Made by a program: the position numbers and the translations under genes
In this document: piece by piece, positions 1 through 5,558 of the stretch
Layout of the letters: each line of letters begins with the position of its first letter
How positions within the stretch are numbered: the first letter of the stretch is position 1
DNA from: a bacterium
GTDB taxonomy: Bacteria; RBG-13-66-14
Length of the DNA stretch: 8,267 bases
Assembly (NCBI GenBank): GCA_021107695.1
Contig: JAIOSI010000121.1
Coordinates: 1 to 8,267 of the forward strand
Reading direction: 5' to 3'
Notes under the pieces: model-generated
Told to the model about the DNA's origin: nothing
What the model saw: the letters and a program-made list of their open reading frames with translations, nothing else
Database searches by the model: none

Positions 1-320
1 AGGAGACCGACCAGCCGCTGGGTTATATTCGACTGAACTGGTGGCATGGGCGAGAAATCGCCTGGCTGCGTTACGCGATGGGCGAACGGCGGGGCGAGGG
101 TCTCTGTTCCGAGGCTTTAACCGCGCTGCTGGAGCGGCTTTTCAGCGAATCTCTTCATCGAATTGAGGGTGAGGTTTACGCCTGCAACGAGCCGAGTATT
201 CGACTCTTAAAGCAACTGGGGTTTATGCGAGAGGGAGTGAAGCGGCAGGCTCACTTCGACGGCGAAGAGTACATCGACATCTACGCCTACGGATTACTCA
301 GGGCGGATTTCGCTCAATGA
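1..320 (+). CDS. GNAT family N-acetyltransferase (RimJ/RimL-like), 3' part
   Basis: The window opens inside this gene. The reading frame is open from base 3 (preceding codon cut) to the TGA at 318-320, giving about 105 C-terminal residues. The part RRGEGLCSEAL matches the acetyl-CoA-binding motif A region of GNAT enzymes, although the position usually held by Q or R before the glycine-rich turn is E here. The later pattern NEPSIRLLKQLGFMREG, then an acidic, tyrosine-containing end, is typical of the RimJ/RimL subgroup, which transfers acetyl from acetyl-CoA to the N-terminus of ribosomal proteins or to other amines. The substrate cannot be told from the sequence. An internal ATG at 78 is not the start, because homology-like sequence continues upstream of it (GYIRLNWW). 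The last four bases, ATGA, are shared with folK, so the two genes are probably translationally coupled. Confidence 0.85.
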   Translation, partial: ETDQPLGYIRLNWWHGREIAWLRYAMGERRGEGLCSEALTALLERLFSESLHRIEGEVYACNEPSIRLLKQLGFMREGVKRQAHFDGEEYIDIYAYGLLRADFAQ

Positions 321-817
321 ACAACGCCCTCATCGCCCTTGGTTCCAATCTGGGTCAGCGGAAGGACAACCTCCACCGGGGGTTGCGGTTGTTGCTCCAG
401 AACGAGGGTATTCAGCTCCGGTCGGCGAGCGCAATCTACGAAACCGTTGCCGAGGGAGTCGCTGCGGGCAGTGGAGACTTCCTTAACGCCGCTGCTCTTC
501 TGGAGACAACCCTGACTCCCCGTCAATTGGCGAATGTACTCTTTGCCACCGAAGATGAGCTTGGTCGCTGGGAAGACCGCTTACGAAGCGATGGCGCGCG
601 GGGTCTTGACCTCGACCTGATCCTCTTCGACGATCTTATCCTTAATGGTGAGCTGATTCTTCCCCATCCCAGATACAGAGAACGAGCCTTTGTCCTCGCT
701 CCGGCGGCGGAGATTGCCCCGGAACTGATCGACCCCGTTAAGGGGAAGACAATCGCCGAGCTGTGGTATCATCTCCGTGCTGAGGCACCGCTCAAAGCTG
801 GCAAGCTGACTGTTTAG
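317..817 (+). CDS. folK: 2-amino-4-hydroxy-6-hydroxymethyldihydropteridine pyrophosphokinase
   Basis: This is a 166-residue HPPK, a normal length for the family. The enzyme transfers pyrophosphate from ATP to 6-hydroxymethyl-7,8-dihydropterin, the step before dihydropteroate synthase in cytoplasmic folate synthesis. Visible family signatures are the N-terminal ALIALGSNLGQR (residues 4-15), AIYETVAEG (39-47), DFLNAAALLET (54-64), ELGRWEDR (81-88), the magnesium-binding LDLDLILFDD (97-106, with D98 and D100) and LPHPRYRERAFVLAPAAEIAP (115-135). Where most homologues read a proline-rich GPRTLDLD, this one has GARGLDLD; the metal-binding aspartates are kept. The ATG at 317 overlaps the upstream stop codon in ATGA, so translation probably depends on coupling. 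panB begins six bases after the stop codon, and folK-panB adjacency is also known from other bacteria. Confidence 0.95.
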   Translation: MNNALIALGSNLGQRKDNLHRGLRLLLQNEGIQLRSASAIYETVAEGVAAGSGDFLNAAALLETTLTPRQLANVLFATEDELGRWEDRLRSDGARGLDLDLILFDDLILNGELILPHPRYRERAFVLAPAAEIAPELIDPVKGKTIAELWYHLRAEAPLKAGKLTV

Positions 818-823
818 GAGATT

Positions 824-1639
824 ATGAGTACCGTTGGAAAGCAAAAGCGGCTCACCGCCGTGGATATTCGCAAGCGCAAGGGTGGCGAGAAGCTGGTCTG
901 TCTGACCGCCTACGATTATTCCTCCGCTCTGCTCTGCGATGCCGCCGGAGCCGACCTTGTTCTCGTCGGCGATTCCCTGGGCAACGTGGTGCAGGGACAC
1001 GACACCACCATCCCTGTAACCCTCGACCAGATCGTCTATCACACCAGCCTGGTCAGCCGGGGGCTGAACCATGCCCTGCTGGTCAGCGACCTGCCCTTCC
1101 TTACCTTCTCTTTGGGCGAGGCGGAGACCCTGCGTAACGCCGGGCGTTGCCTGGTCGAAGGCGGAGCGCAGGCGGTCAAGCTGGAGTGGCAGCCCGGCGG
1201 CGAGAAGGTCGTCCGCGCGCTCTACAACGCCGGGATTCCGGTGATGGGGCATCTCGGTCTGACTCCCCAGGCGATCCACCGCCTCGGCGGCTTCCGGGTG
1301 CAGGGACGTAGCGAAGAGCAGGCAGCGGCGATGCTCGATGAGGCGAAGAAGCTGGAGGATGCCGGAGCCTTCTCCATCGTCCTGGAGCTTATCCCCCGGA
1401 CGCTGGCACAGCGGATTACCGAGGCGATCTCCATCCCCACCATCGGCATTGGAGCCGGAGCGCACACCGACGGACAGGTGCTGGTCTTCCACGACCTCCT
1501 CGGCTTCCCTTCCGGGGTGAACGCTCGCCACGTCAAGCAGTACCTCAACGCCACCGAGCTGCTGACCGATGCCCTGAAACTCTTCGCCGACGAGACTCAC
1601 TCCGGCGACTTCCCCGGCGAAGAACACGGGTTTAAGTAG
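824..1639 (+). CDS. panB: 3-methyl-2-oxobutanoate hydroxymethyltransferase
   Basis: PanB (ketopantoate hydroxymethyltransferase, 271 residues, normal length) makes ketopantoate from 2-oxoisovalerate and 5,10-methylene-tetrahydrofolate in pantothenate and CoA synthesis. Expected metal and catalytic residues are present: D50 in LVGDSLGN, D89 in VSDLPF, E121 in VKLEWQ, and E188 in VLELIP. The signature MGHLGLTPQ (141-149) and the IPTIGIGAGAHTDGQVLV run (204-221) are clear. The usual KLEGG is KLEWQPGG here, a mild variation. AGGAG at 816-820 overlaps the folK stop and serves as a Shine-Dalgarno sequence only three bases before the ATG. The dependence on a folate cofactor makes the folK neighbour functionally sensible. 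panC does not follow. The stop codon (1637-1639) directly abuts a palindromic repeat. Confidence 0.97.
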   Translation: MSTVGKQKRLTAVDIRKRKGGEKLVCLTAYDYSSALLCDAAGADLVLVGDSLGNVVQGHDTTIPVTLDQIVYHTSLVSRGLNHALLVSDLPFLTFSLGEAETLRNAGRCLVEGGAQAVKLEWQPGGEKVVRALYNAGIPVMGHLGLTPQAIHRLGGFRVQGRSEEQAAAMLDEAKKLEDAGAFSIVLELIPRTLAQRITEAISIPTIGIGAGAHTDGQVLVFHDLLGFPSGVNARHVKQYLNATELLTDALKLFADETHSGDFPGEEHGFK

Positions 1640-1657
1640 GCAACGCCAAGCGTTGCA
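1638..1657. repeat. 20-base palindromic repeat, copy A
   Basis: The sequence aggcaacgccaagcgttgca occurs here and again, identical, at 1741-1760. Within it GCAACGC (1640-1646) and GCGTTGC (1650-1656) form a perfect 7-bp stem around the three-base loop CAA. The copy begins inside the panB stop codon, so the hairpin would form at the very end of the coding sequence. There is no T run after it, so a simple intrinsic terminator is unlikely; an mRNA 3'-end structure or a REP-like dispersed element are alternatives. Confidence 0.85.
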
Positions 1658-1740
1658 TCTTGCTTACGCGACGACAGGGTGAGTTTGCCAGTTGTTGTAC
1701 CCGCGTTTTATGTCAATTTAAGACGGGTTACCCGTTAGGC

Positions 1741-1760
1741 AGGCAACGCCAAGCGTTGCA
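1741..1760. repeat. 20-base palindromic repeat, copy B
   Basis: This is an exact copy of the 20 bases at 1638-1657, with stem arms at 1743-1749 and 1753-1759. The bases on either side also resemble the first copy slightly (a T before it and, after it, AT). The direct duplication 103 bases apart, together with the internal symmetry, suggests a mobile or amplifying small repeat rather than chance. Confidence 0.85.
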
Positions 1761-1776
1761 ATCAGCTAGGTTTGTA

Positions 1777-1798
1777 GGGGCGCAGCGTGCTGCGCCCT
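1777..1798. repeat. GTAGGG-type palindrome with 9-bp stem
   Basis: GGGCGCAGC (1778-1786) pairs perfectly with GCTGCGCCC (1789-1797) around a two-base loop GT; a G-T pair can be added at the outer end. The element is introduced by GTAGGGGCG and followed by CTCTTTGCC. The hairpin at 1916-1949 has the same lead (GTAGGGGCG) and a similar trailer (CTTTTTTG), which suggests both belong to one family of short palindromic repeats whose arms vary. Confidence 0.75.
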
Positions 1799-1856
1799 CT
1801 TTGCCACGGTAATAATGGGCAGGCTCACATCATTTAGCGACCAACGGGAGCGGGCA

Positions 1857-1893
1857 ACCACAGGATTTTCTGACCGAAGGTCAGCTCTGTGGT
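1857..1893. repeat. two-tier stem-loop
   Basis: An outer stem ACCACAG (1857-1863) / CTGTGGT (1887-1893) encloses an inner stem CTGACC (1870-1875) / GGTCAG (1879-1884) with the three-base loop GAA. All thirteen pairs are Watson-Crick, separated by an asymmetric internal loop (six bases on one side, two on the other). It is part of the run of hairpins filling the gap between panB and the DUF5916 gene. No function can be assigned. Confidence 0.65.
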
Positions 1894-1910
1894 GCAGCGC
1901 ACCGCGCTGC
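1894..1910. repeat. 7-bp palindrome, three-base loop
   Basis: GCAGCGC (1894-1900) pairs with GCGCTGC (1904-1910) around ACC. It has the same build (7-bp stem, three-base loop) as the repeat copies at 1640-1656 and 1743-1759 but a different arm sequence, and it directly abuts the two-tier stem-loop upstream and the terminator-like hairpin downstream. Confidence 0.65.
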
Positions 1911-1915
1911 TGTAG

Positions 1916-1955
1916 GGGCGAACCAATCCATTGGATATTGGTTTTGCCCTTTTTT
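1916..1955 (+). terminator. probable intrinsic terminator, GTAGGG family hairpin
   Basis: GGGC (1916-1919) pairs with GCCC (1946-1949), and AACCAAT (1921-1927) with ATTGGTT (1937-1943); inside, CCA can pair with TGG. Six consecutive T residues (1950-1955) follow the stem on the + strand, giving the layout of a Rho-independent terminator. It lies about 275 bases after panB and only eight bases before the -35 element of the next gene, so it would stop read-through from the folK-panB operon. The stem has small irregularities, so strength is uncertain. Confidence 0.6.
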
Positions 1956-1963
1956 GTTTGCCG

Positions 1964-1992
1964 TTGCCTGTTAAGAGACAATGGGTTATACT
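1964..1992 (+). promoter_or_regulatory. sigma-70-type promoter for the DUF5916 gene
   Basis: A -35-like TTGCCT (1964-1969) and a -10-like TATACT (1987-1992) are separated by exactly 17 bases. Transcription would begin near 1999, leaving a leader of about 35 bases before the GTG start at 2034. The position just after the terminator-like hairpin is what a new transcription unit would be expected to have. The call rests on matches to the general bacterial consensus. Confidence 0.65.
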
Positions 1993-2033
1993 CGTTGTGG
2001 AATCTTGTCAAATCCAAAGTCCCTGGAGCTACT

Positions 2034-4235
2034 GTGAAATCATCCCGCCTCACTCTCTGCCTGATCCTCCTGTTGGCTGTCCTGACACTGGGACGCAATG
2101 TTACCGCCATCCGCACCAATGTTTCGCCGAAGATTGACGGCAGTCTGGCGGACATTGCCTGGGCGGCGGCAGAGCCGACGACGGGCTTCACCTATCGGGG
2201 GATGGATATCGCCTGGCCGGCGCAGGAGCAGACGGTGATCGATGTTCTCTACGACGACGACGCGCTGTATCTGGGCATCGCCTGTTACGAGAGCAACACC
2301 GAGGCGATTGTCGCCGAGATGGTGCGCCACGATGACCCGCTCTGGCTCGACGATGCCATCACCATCTTCCTCGATACCTTCGACGACGGTCGCTCCGGCT
2401 ACATGCTGGTGGTCAATCCTCAGGGAACGCGCTACGATGCGGTCTTTAGCCAGGATGGTCAGTTCATCGATGATTCCTGGGACGGAGACTGGATCGCCGC
2501 CGCCGGAATAGAGTCCGACCGCTGGGTGGTCGAGATCGCGATTCCCTGGCGGGAGATGCACTACGCCGACCCGGCTCTCGGCTGGGGAATCGACTTCTGG
2601 CGTAACGAGAATCCCTGGGACGAGTCCACTATCTGGAGCAATCAGAACGCTAACCTCTATAAAGCCTCGGAGTTCGGGCGGCTGGTCGGGCTGGATGACC
2701 TGACCACGCCGGTAACCCTCTCTGTTTCACCCTACGGAACCGCCAAACGGCAGTGGAACGATCTGGAACGCTACCTCTACGGCAACGGCGGACGGGCGAG
2801 CATCGGTAACGACATCACCGACCATTACAAGCTGGGGCTGGATGTGGACTTCCGTCCCTTCCCGGCGATGAGCCTTGCCGGGACGATCAACCCGGATTAC
2901 GCGCAGATAGAAAGCGACCTCGATGAGATTAACCTCTCCCGGGACGAGCTGTACCTCGACGAGAAGCGTCCCTTCTTCCGCGACGGCAAGTCCCTCTTCG
3001 ATCTGCCTCTGGAGCTTTTCTACTCCCGGCGGATTCAGGAGATTGACTACGCCGGGAAGCTCTACGGCAAGGTCGGCGGGCTGCAATACTACGTGATGGA
3101 TGTGGAGGGGACGGTTTACGATAAAGCCGACTGGACTCACTATCGGGGTGATTTCTACTCCGATCCGGTTCAGTCGAACGTGGCTGCCCTGCGCCTGACT
3201 CAGGACATCTTCACCGCCAGTGCCATCGGACTAACCGTGGTCAACAACTACCAGCGCGAGCGCCACGTCTGGGACATTGATTCTTACTGGGATCTGCCGA
3301 TTAACCTCCGGCGGGAGGAGCAGCCGCTCAACGAGACCGTGCTGGGGCTGGACTTCAGCCTGTCCACGGACTTTAACCTTCAGGCTTTGGGGCAGGTCGC
3401 CTACCAGCTCAATCCGGACAAAGACATCTCCGCTCCGGCGTGGTATGCCGAGGCGGAGTGGTACGATCAGAGCTGGACTCTGGGCTTCTCTGCCCAACAG
3501 ACCACCCCGGACTTCGATCCCAGCACTGGCTATCTCGCCTACTCCAACCTCGACACTATCGGTGGAGAGGTCTATGCCGAGTACACCTGGAGCATCTGGG
3601 AGGGCTGGTTTGAGTACCTCTACCTCGGCGGCAACTACTATTACTATGGCGAGAACGAGAGCGACCTCATGGCGTATCGGGGCTGGGGAAGCTACCTCGG
3701 CATGAACCTCGCCGCCGACCTGACCCTCTACGGCTCTTACTGGAGCGGCTATGAGTCCGAGGAGCTGTACAGCGACCGCCGCCTCACCTTCCAGAACAGT
3801 TTCGCCTCCGGAACCCTGGGCTACGCCATGAATCGCTGGAGCAGTGCCAGTCTGACCTACATCGGCGGCGACTACTACGACTACGACCTCCACTACTGGG
3901 AGCTCGACCTCTCTCTGGCTCCCTTCTCTGGTCTGACGCTGGACGGCTCGGTAGAATACGAGCGACTGATGGGTGAAGACGTGGTTTACAGAATGGCTGG
4001 CGACCACTGGTTCGTCTCCGGTGGACTCACCGCCCGCTTCCTCGATGAACTCTGGCTGCGGCTCTTCGCCCAGCGCAATACCCTTGCCGGGCGTGAGGAA
4101 GCCAGCGCGCTCCTCGCCTATAACTACCTTCCCGGCAGCTACGTTTATCTGGCGTACAATCTCCTCCAGCCCACCGACCGCGAAGAAGAGGAGCATCAGC
4201 TGTTCCTCAAGCTGACCTTTACCCTGGACATCTAG
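2034..4235 (+). CDS. exported CBM9 / DUF5916 outer-membrane beta-barrel protein
   Basis: From a GTG at 2034 this encodes 733 residues. That start is preferred because GGAG (2025-2028) lies five bases upstream and it yields a signal peptide: KSSR, a hydrophobic stretch (about residues 6-19), and likely cleavage after VTA (residue 25). An in-frame ATG at 1815 would add 73 Cys/Arg-rich residues translated through the hairpin array and upstream of the promoter. Residues about 30-220 look like a carbohydrate-binding family 9 fold (PKIDGSLADIAW, VLYDDDALYLGIACYES, DGRSGYMLVVNPQGTRYD, WVVEIAIPW). Residues about 228-733 match DUF5916, with the strong signature NPDYAQIESDLDEINLS (286-302) then KRPFF (311-315) and LFYSRRI (328-334). 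The remainder alternates aromatic and polar residues (for example GGNYYYYGENE), as in a membrane barrel, and ends HQLFLKLTFTLDI. Family role is not established; glycan or polymer binding at the outer membrane is inference. Confidence 0.9.
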   Translation: MKSSRLTLCLILLLAVLTLGRNVTAIRTNVSPKIDGSLADIAWAAAEPTTGFTYRGMDIAWPAQEQTVIDVLYDDDALYLGIACYESNTEAIVAEMVRHDDPLWLDDAITIFLDTFDDGRSGYMLVVNPQGTRYDAVFSQDGQFIDDSWDGDWIAAAGIESDRWVVEIAIPWREMHYADPALGWGIDFWRNENPWDESTIWSNQNANLYKASEFGRLVGLDDLTTPVTLSVSPYGTAKRQWNDLERYLYGNGGRASIGNDITDHYKLGLDVDFRPFPAMSLAGTINPDYAQIESDLDEINLSRDELYLDEKRPFFRDGKSLFDLPLELFYSRRIQEIDYAGKLYGKVGGLQYYVMDVEGTVYDKADWTHYRGDFYSDPVQSNVAALRLTQDIFTASAIGLTVVNNYQRERHVWDIDSYWDLPINLRREEQPLNETVLGLDFSLSTDFNLQALGQVAYQLNPDKDISAPAWYAEAEWYDQSWTLGFSAQQTTPDFDPSTGYLAYSNLDTIGGEVYAEYTWSIWEGWFEYLYLGGNYYYYGENESDLMAYRGWGSYLGMNLAADLTLYGSYWSGYESEELYSDRRLTFQNSFASGTLGYAMNRWSSASLTYIGGDYYDYDLHYWELDLSLAPFSGLTLDGSVEYERLMGEDVVYRMAGDHWFVSGGLTARFLDELWLRLFAQRNTLAGREEASALLAYNYLPGSYVYLAYNLLQPTDREEEEHQLFLKLTFTLDI

Positions 4236-4250
4236 CACCGGGAGTATCTG

Positions 4251-4451
4251 ATGACAGAGCTGCTCCATTACGGTCTGCTGTTCCTCGGTGGCATCGGCGT
4301 GCTGGTGCTGATTCTGTACATCCTCGGCTTCTTCATCGATGCTCTCAGCCGGACCGCCGGAGTGCTGCTCCGGGTCTTGATTCCAATAACGCTCCTCGTC
4401 GGAGCCGCCTACCTGATTCACCTCATCGTCTCCGGGCAGTTTCCGGGGTGA
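4251..4451 (+). CDS. small two-helix membrane protein, function unknown
   Basis: A 66-residue protein with two hydrophobic segments, about residues 7-29 (GLLFLGGIGVLVLILYILGF) and about 39-61 (LLRVLIPITLLVGAAYLIHL), joined by a short loop containing D and R. GGGAG at 4240-4244 is a good Shine-Dalgarno sequence six bases before the ATG, which supports real translation. It begins 15 bases after the DUF5916 gene and is followed by a hairpin terminator, so the two are probably co-transcribed from the promoter at 1964-1992. I do not recognise a family. A helper or partner of the barrel protein in the inner membrane is possible but only suggested by position. Confidence 0.75.
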   Translation: MTELLHYGLLFLGGIGVLVLILYILGFFIDALSRTAGVLLRVLIPITLLVGAAYLIHLIVSGQFPG

Positions 4452-4477
4452 GCAATGGGATGTCACGACAACAGTAT

Positions 4478-4501
4478 AAGGGAGACTGCTTGGTCTCCCT
4501 T
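4478..4501 (+). terminator. hairpin terminator after the DUF5916 unit
   Basis: AAGGGAGAC (4478-4486) pairs perfectly with GTCTCCCTT (4493-4501) around the loop TGCTTG. It lies 26 bases after the stop codon of the small membrane protein. The A residues at the base pair with the two T residues at the end, but no long T run follows, so termination may be partial. The last two stem bases are also the first two bases of the -35 element of the next gene's promoter. Confidence 0.6.
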
Positions 4502-4528
4502 GCCGCTTTCCTCTCCCTGCGCTATAAT
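4500..4528 (+). promoter_or_regulatory. strong sigma-70-type promoter for the AlbA_2 gene
   Basis: A perfect -10 TATAAT (4523-4528) lies 17 bases after TTGCCG (4500-4505), which matches the first three and the fifth bases of the -35 consensus. A start near 4535 gives a leader of about 26 bases. The downstream gene therefore appears to be its own transcription unit and not part of the preceding operon. Confidence 0.7.
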
Positions 4529-4538
4529 CCGACCTGAT

Positions 4539-4546
4539 TGCTTGTT
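4539..4546 (+). repeat. 8-base direct repeat flanking the AT-rich gene, left copy
   Basis: TGCTTGTT occurs here, between the promoter and the ribosome binding site of the AlbA_2 gene, and again at 5496-5503, three bases after its stop codon. Such short direct repeats can mark an insertion, but at eight bases chance is a real alternative, and the promoter lies outside the repeated interval. Confidence 0.3.
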
Positions 4547-4560
4547 CAAAAGGGGATAAT

Positions 4561-5493
4561 GTGGATAGGGAGAAATTGATTAAGAAGGCAGAGGAAGCAA
4601 CCACCGAGAGTTCACGACTTGATTTCAAAAGAACCGTAGAAGACAGTAAATACGGGCAATGCTCGATAATCAAAGACATTATTGCAATGGCAAACAGCGG
4701 TGGTGGTATCTTGGTGTTTGGTTGTGATGACAATGGCAATCCAACAGATGACGATGTTCCCTCCCTGTTGTTGAAAGATCAATCTGAACTAACGAATCAG
4801 ATTGAAAAATATACAAGTAAGCTCTTTCCTGAGATAAACTTCGTTACAATAACTAAAAACGGTATTTCTTTGAAAGCAATTACGATAGATGCTGTTGACT
4901 ACCCAATTGTGTTTACCAAAGACTCGGTTCCAAAGACTGTAAGGAATAAACCTCATTTTGAGTTTAAAAAAGGTGAGATATACTATCGACATGGAACAAA
5001 AAGTGAACCAGGAAACAGCTTTGATATTCGACACTCAATTGATTTAGTATTAGAAAAGCAGAGAAAAGGGTGGCTAAGTGATATTGCTAAAGTTGTAGAG
5101 GCTCCTGTTGGATCTACAATTAAGATTGTTCAAACTAATGATGAGGCTAACGCTAGTATAGCTGATGTGAGAATAACCAGTGATCCTACAGCACAGGGTT
5201 TTCGTATTGATTATGATGAACGCTTTCCATATATACAAAGAGATGTGGTTGAGCAAGTCAATAATGAAACGAATGCTGAAATAAAGAGCTACGATATTAC
5301 TGCATTAAGGAATCAACTTTCCAAAGAATTTCTCTCAGTTCATTTTAGTGGAATAGGATACCCTGACGCTTATCCTCGCTATAGCAAGGAATTTGTCAAG
5401 TGGCTAATTGAGTCATATAGAAAAAACTCACGATTTTTCTATGATATTCGTAATAATTATCGTAGTAATCAATATCGTAAAAATAGAATGTAA
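4561..5493 (+). CDS. AlbA_2 / Schlafen-domain protein with unrecognised C-terminal domain
   Basis: The GTG at 4561 follows AGGGG (4551-4555) by five bases; the product is 310 residues. Residues about 14-155 match the AlbA_2 (Schlafen-type) domain: ESSRLDFK (16-23), [18 protein letters not shown] (42-59) and [10 protein letters not shown] (141-150). The acidic pair E16/D21 has the spacing of the E..(x4)..E pair of Schlafen nuclease cores, and D56 or D57 could be the third acid; in other family members the domain is part of putative ATP-binding or transcriptional regulators, so activity is undecided. Residues about 195-295 form a second domain ([21 protein letters not shown], later [19 protein letters not shown]) that I cannot name. 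The AAA ATPase or winged-helix tail seen in many relatives is not apparent. The C-terminus is very basic and Asn-rich. Base composition is far more AT-rich than all neighbours and codons such as ATA, AGA and AAA are frequent, suggesting transfer. Defence or RNA-processing roles are inference. Confidence 0.8.
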   Translation: MDREKLIKKAEEATTESSRLDFKRTVEDSKYGQCSIIKDIIAMANSGGGILVFGCDDNGNPTDDDVPSLLLKDQSELTNQIEKYTSKLFPEINFVTITKNGISLKAITIDAVDYPIVFTKDSVPKTVRNKPHFEFKKGEIYYRHGTKSEPGNSFDIRHSIDLVLEKQRKGWLSDIAKVVEAPVGSTIKIVQTNDEANASIADVRITSDPTAQGFRIDYDERFPYIQRDVVEQVNNETNAEIKSYDITALRNQLSKEFLSVHFSGIGYPDAYPRYSKEFVKWLIESYRKNSRFFYDIRNNYRSNQYRKNRM

Positions 5494-5495
5494 AG

Positions 5496-5503
5496 TGCTT
5501 GTT
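5496..5503 (+). repeat. 8-base direct repeat flanking the AT-rich gene, right copy
   Basis: This second copy of TGCTTGTT sits between the stop codon of the AlbA_2 gene and prfA, in a 65-base AT-rich spacer (5494-5558). No convincing prfA promoter with both elements could be found in the spacer. Confidence 0.3.
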
Positions 5504-5558
5504 TTTTATGTATATAAGACACCTTTGTCACTCCCCTTTTTCAAAAAAAAGAAGAGCT

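Noticed and set aside
581..1627. 348-codon open frame on the minus strand opposite folK and panB
   Set aside because: It lies fully opposite two recognised enzymes, shows no domain or motif, and has the composition of a codon-bias shadow in GC-rich DNA.
1640..1955. CRISPR array
   Set aside because: There are only two exact repeats, 103 bases apart with no regular spacers, and the other hairpins differ in sequence.
1815..2033. N-terminal extension of the DUF5916 protein from ATG 1815
   Set aside because: It runs through the hairpin array and the terminator, is upstream of the promoter, encodes Cys/Arg-rich sequence unlike a secreted protein, and would bury the signal peptide; GTG 2034 has a ribosome binding site.
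2242..2511. Small overlapping + strand open frame inside the DUF5916 gene
   Set aside because: Ser/Thr/Arg-rich out-of-frame reading of the main gene, with no independent start signal.
3231..4739. 502-codon open frame on the minus strand opposite the DUF5916 gene
   Set aside because: Long Val/Glu/Gly-rich stretch without motifs that crosses the small membrane gene, a terminator, a promoter and the AT-rich gene; a shadow of the coding strand.
5499..5558. 20-residue N-terminal extension of RF1 from TTG 5499
   Set aside because: No ribosome binding site, and RF1 proteins normally begin at the MLDKL-like segment encoded from 5559.
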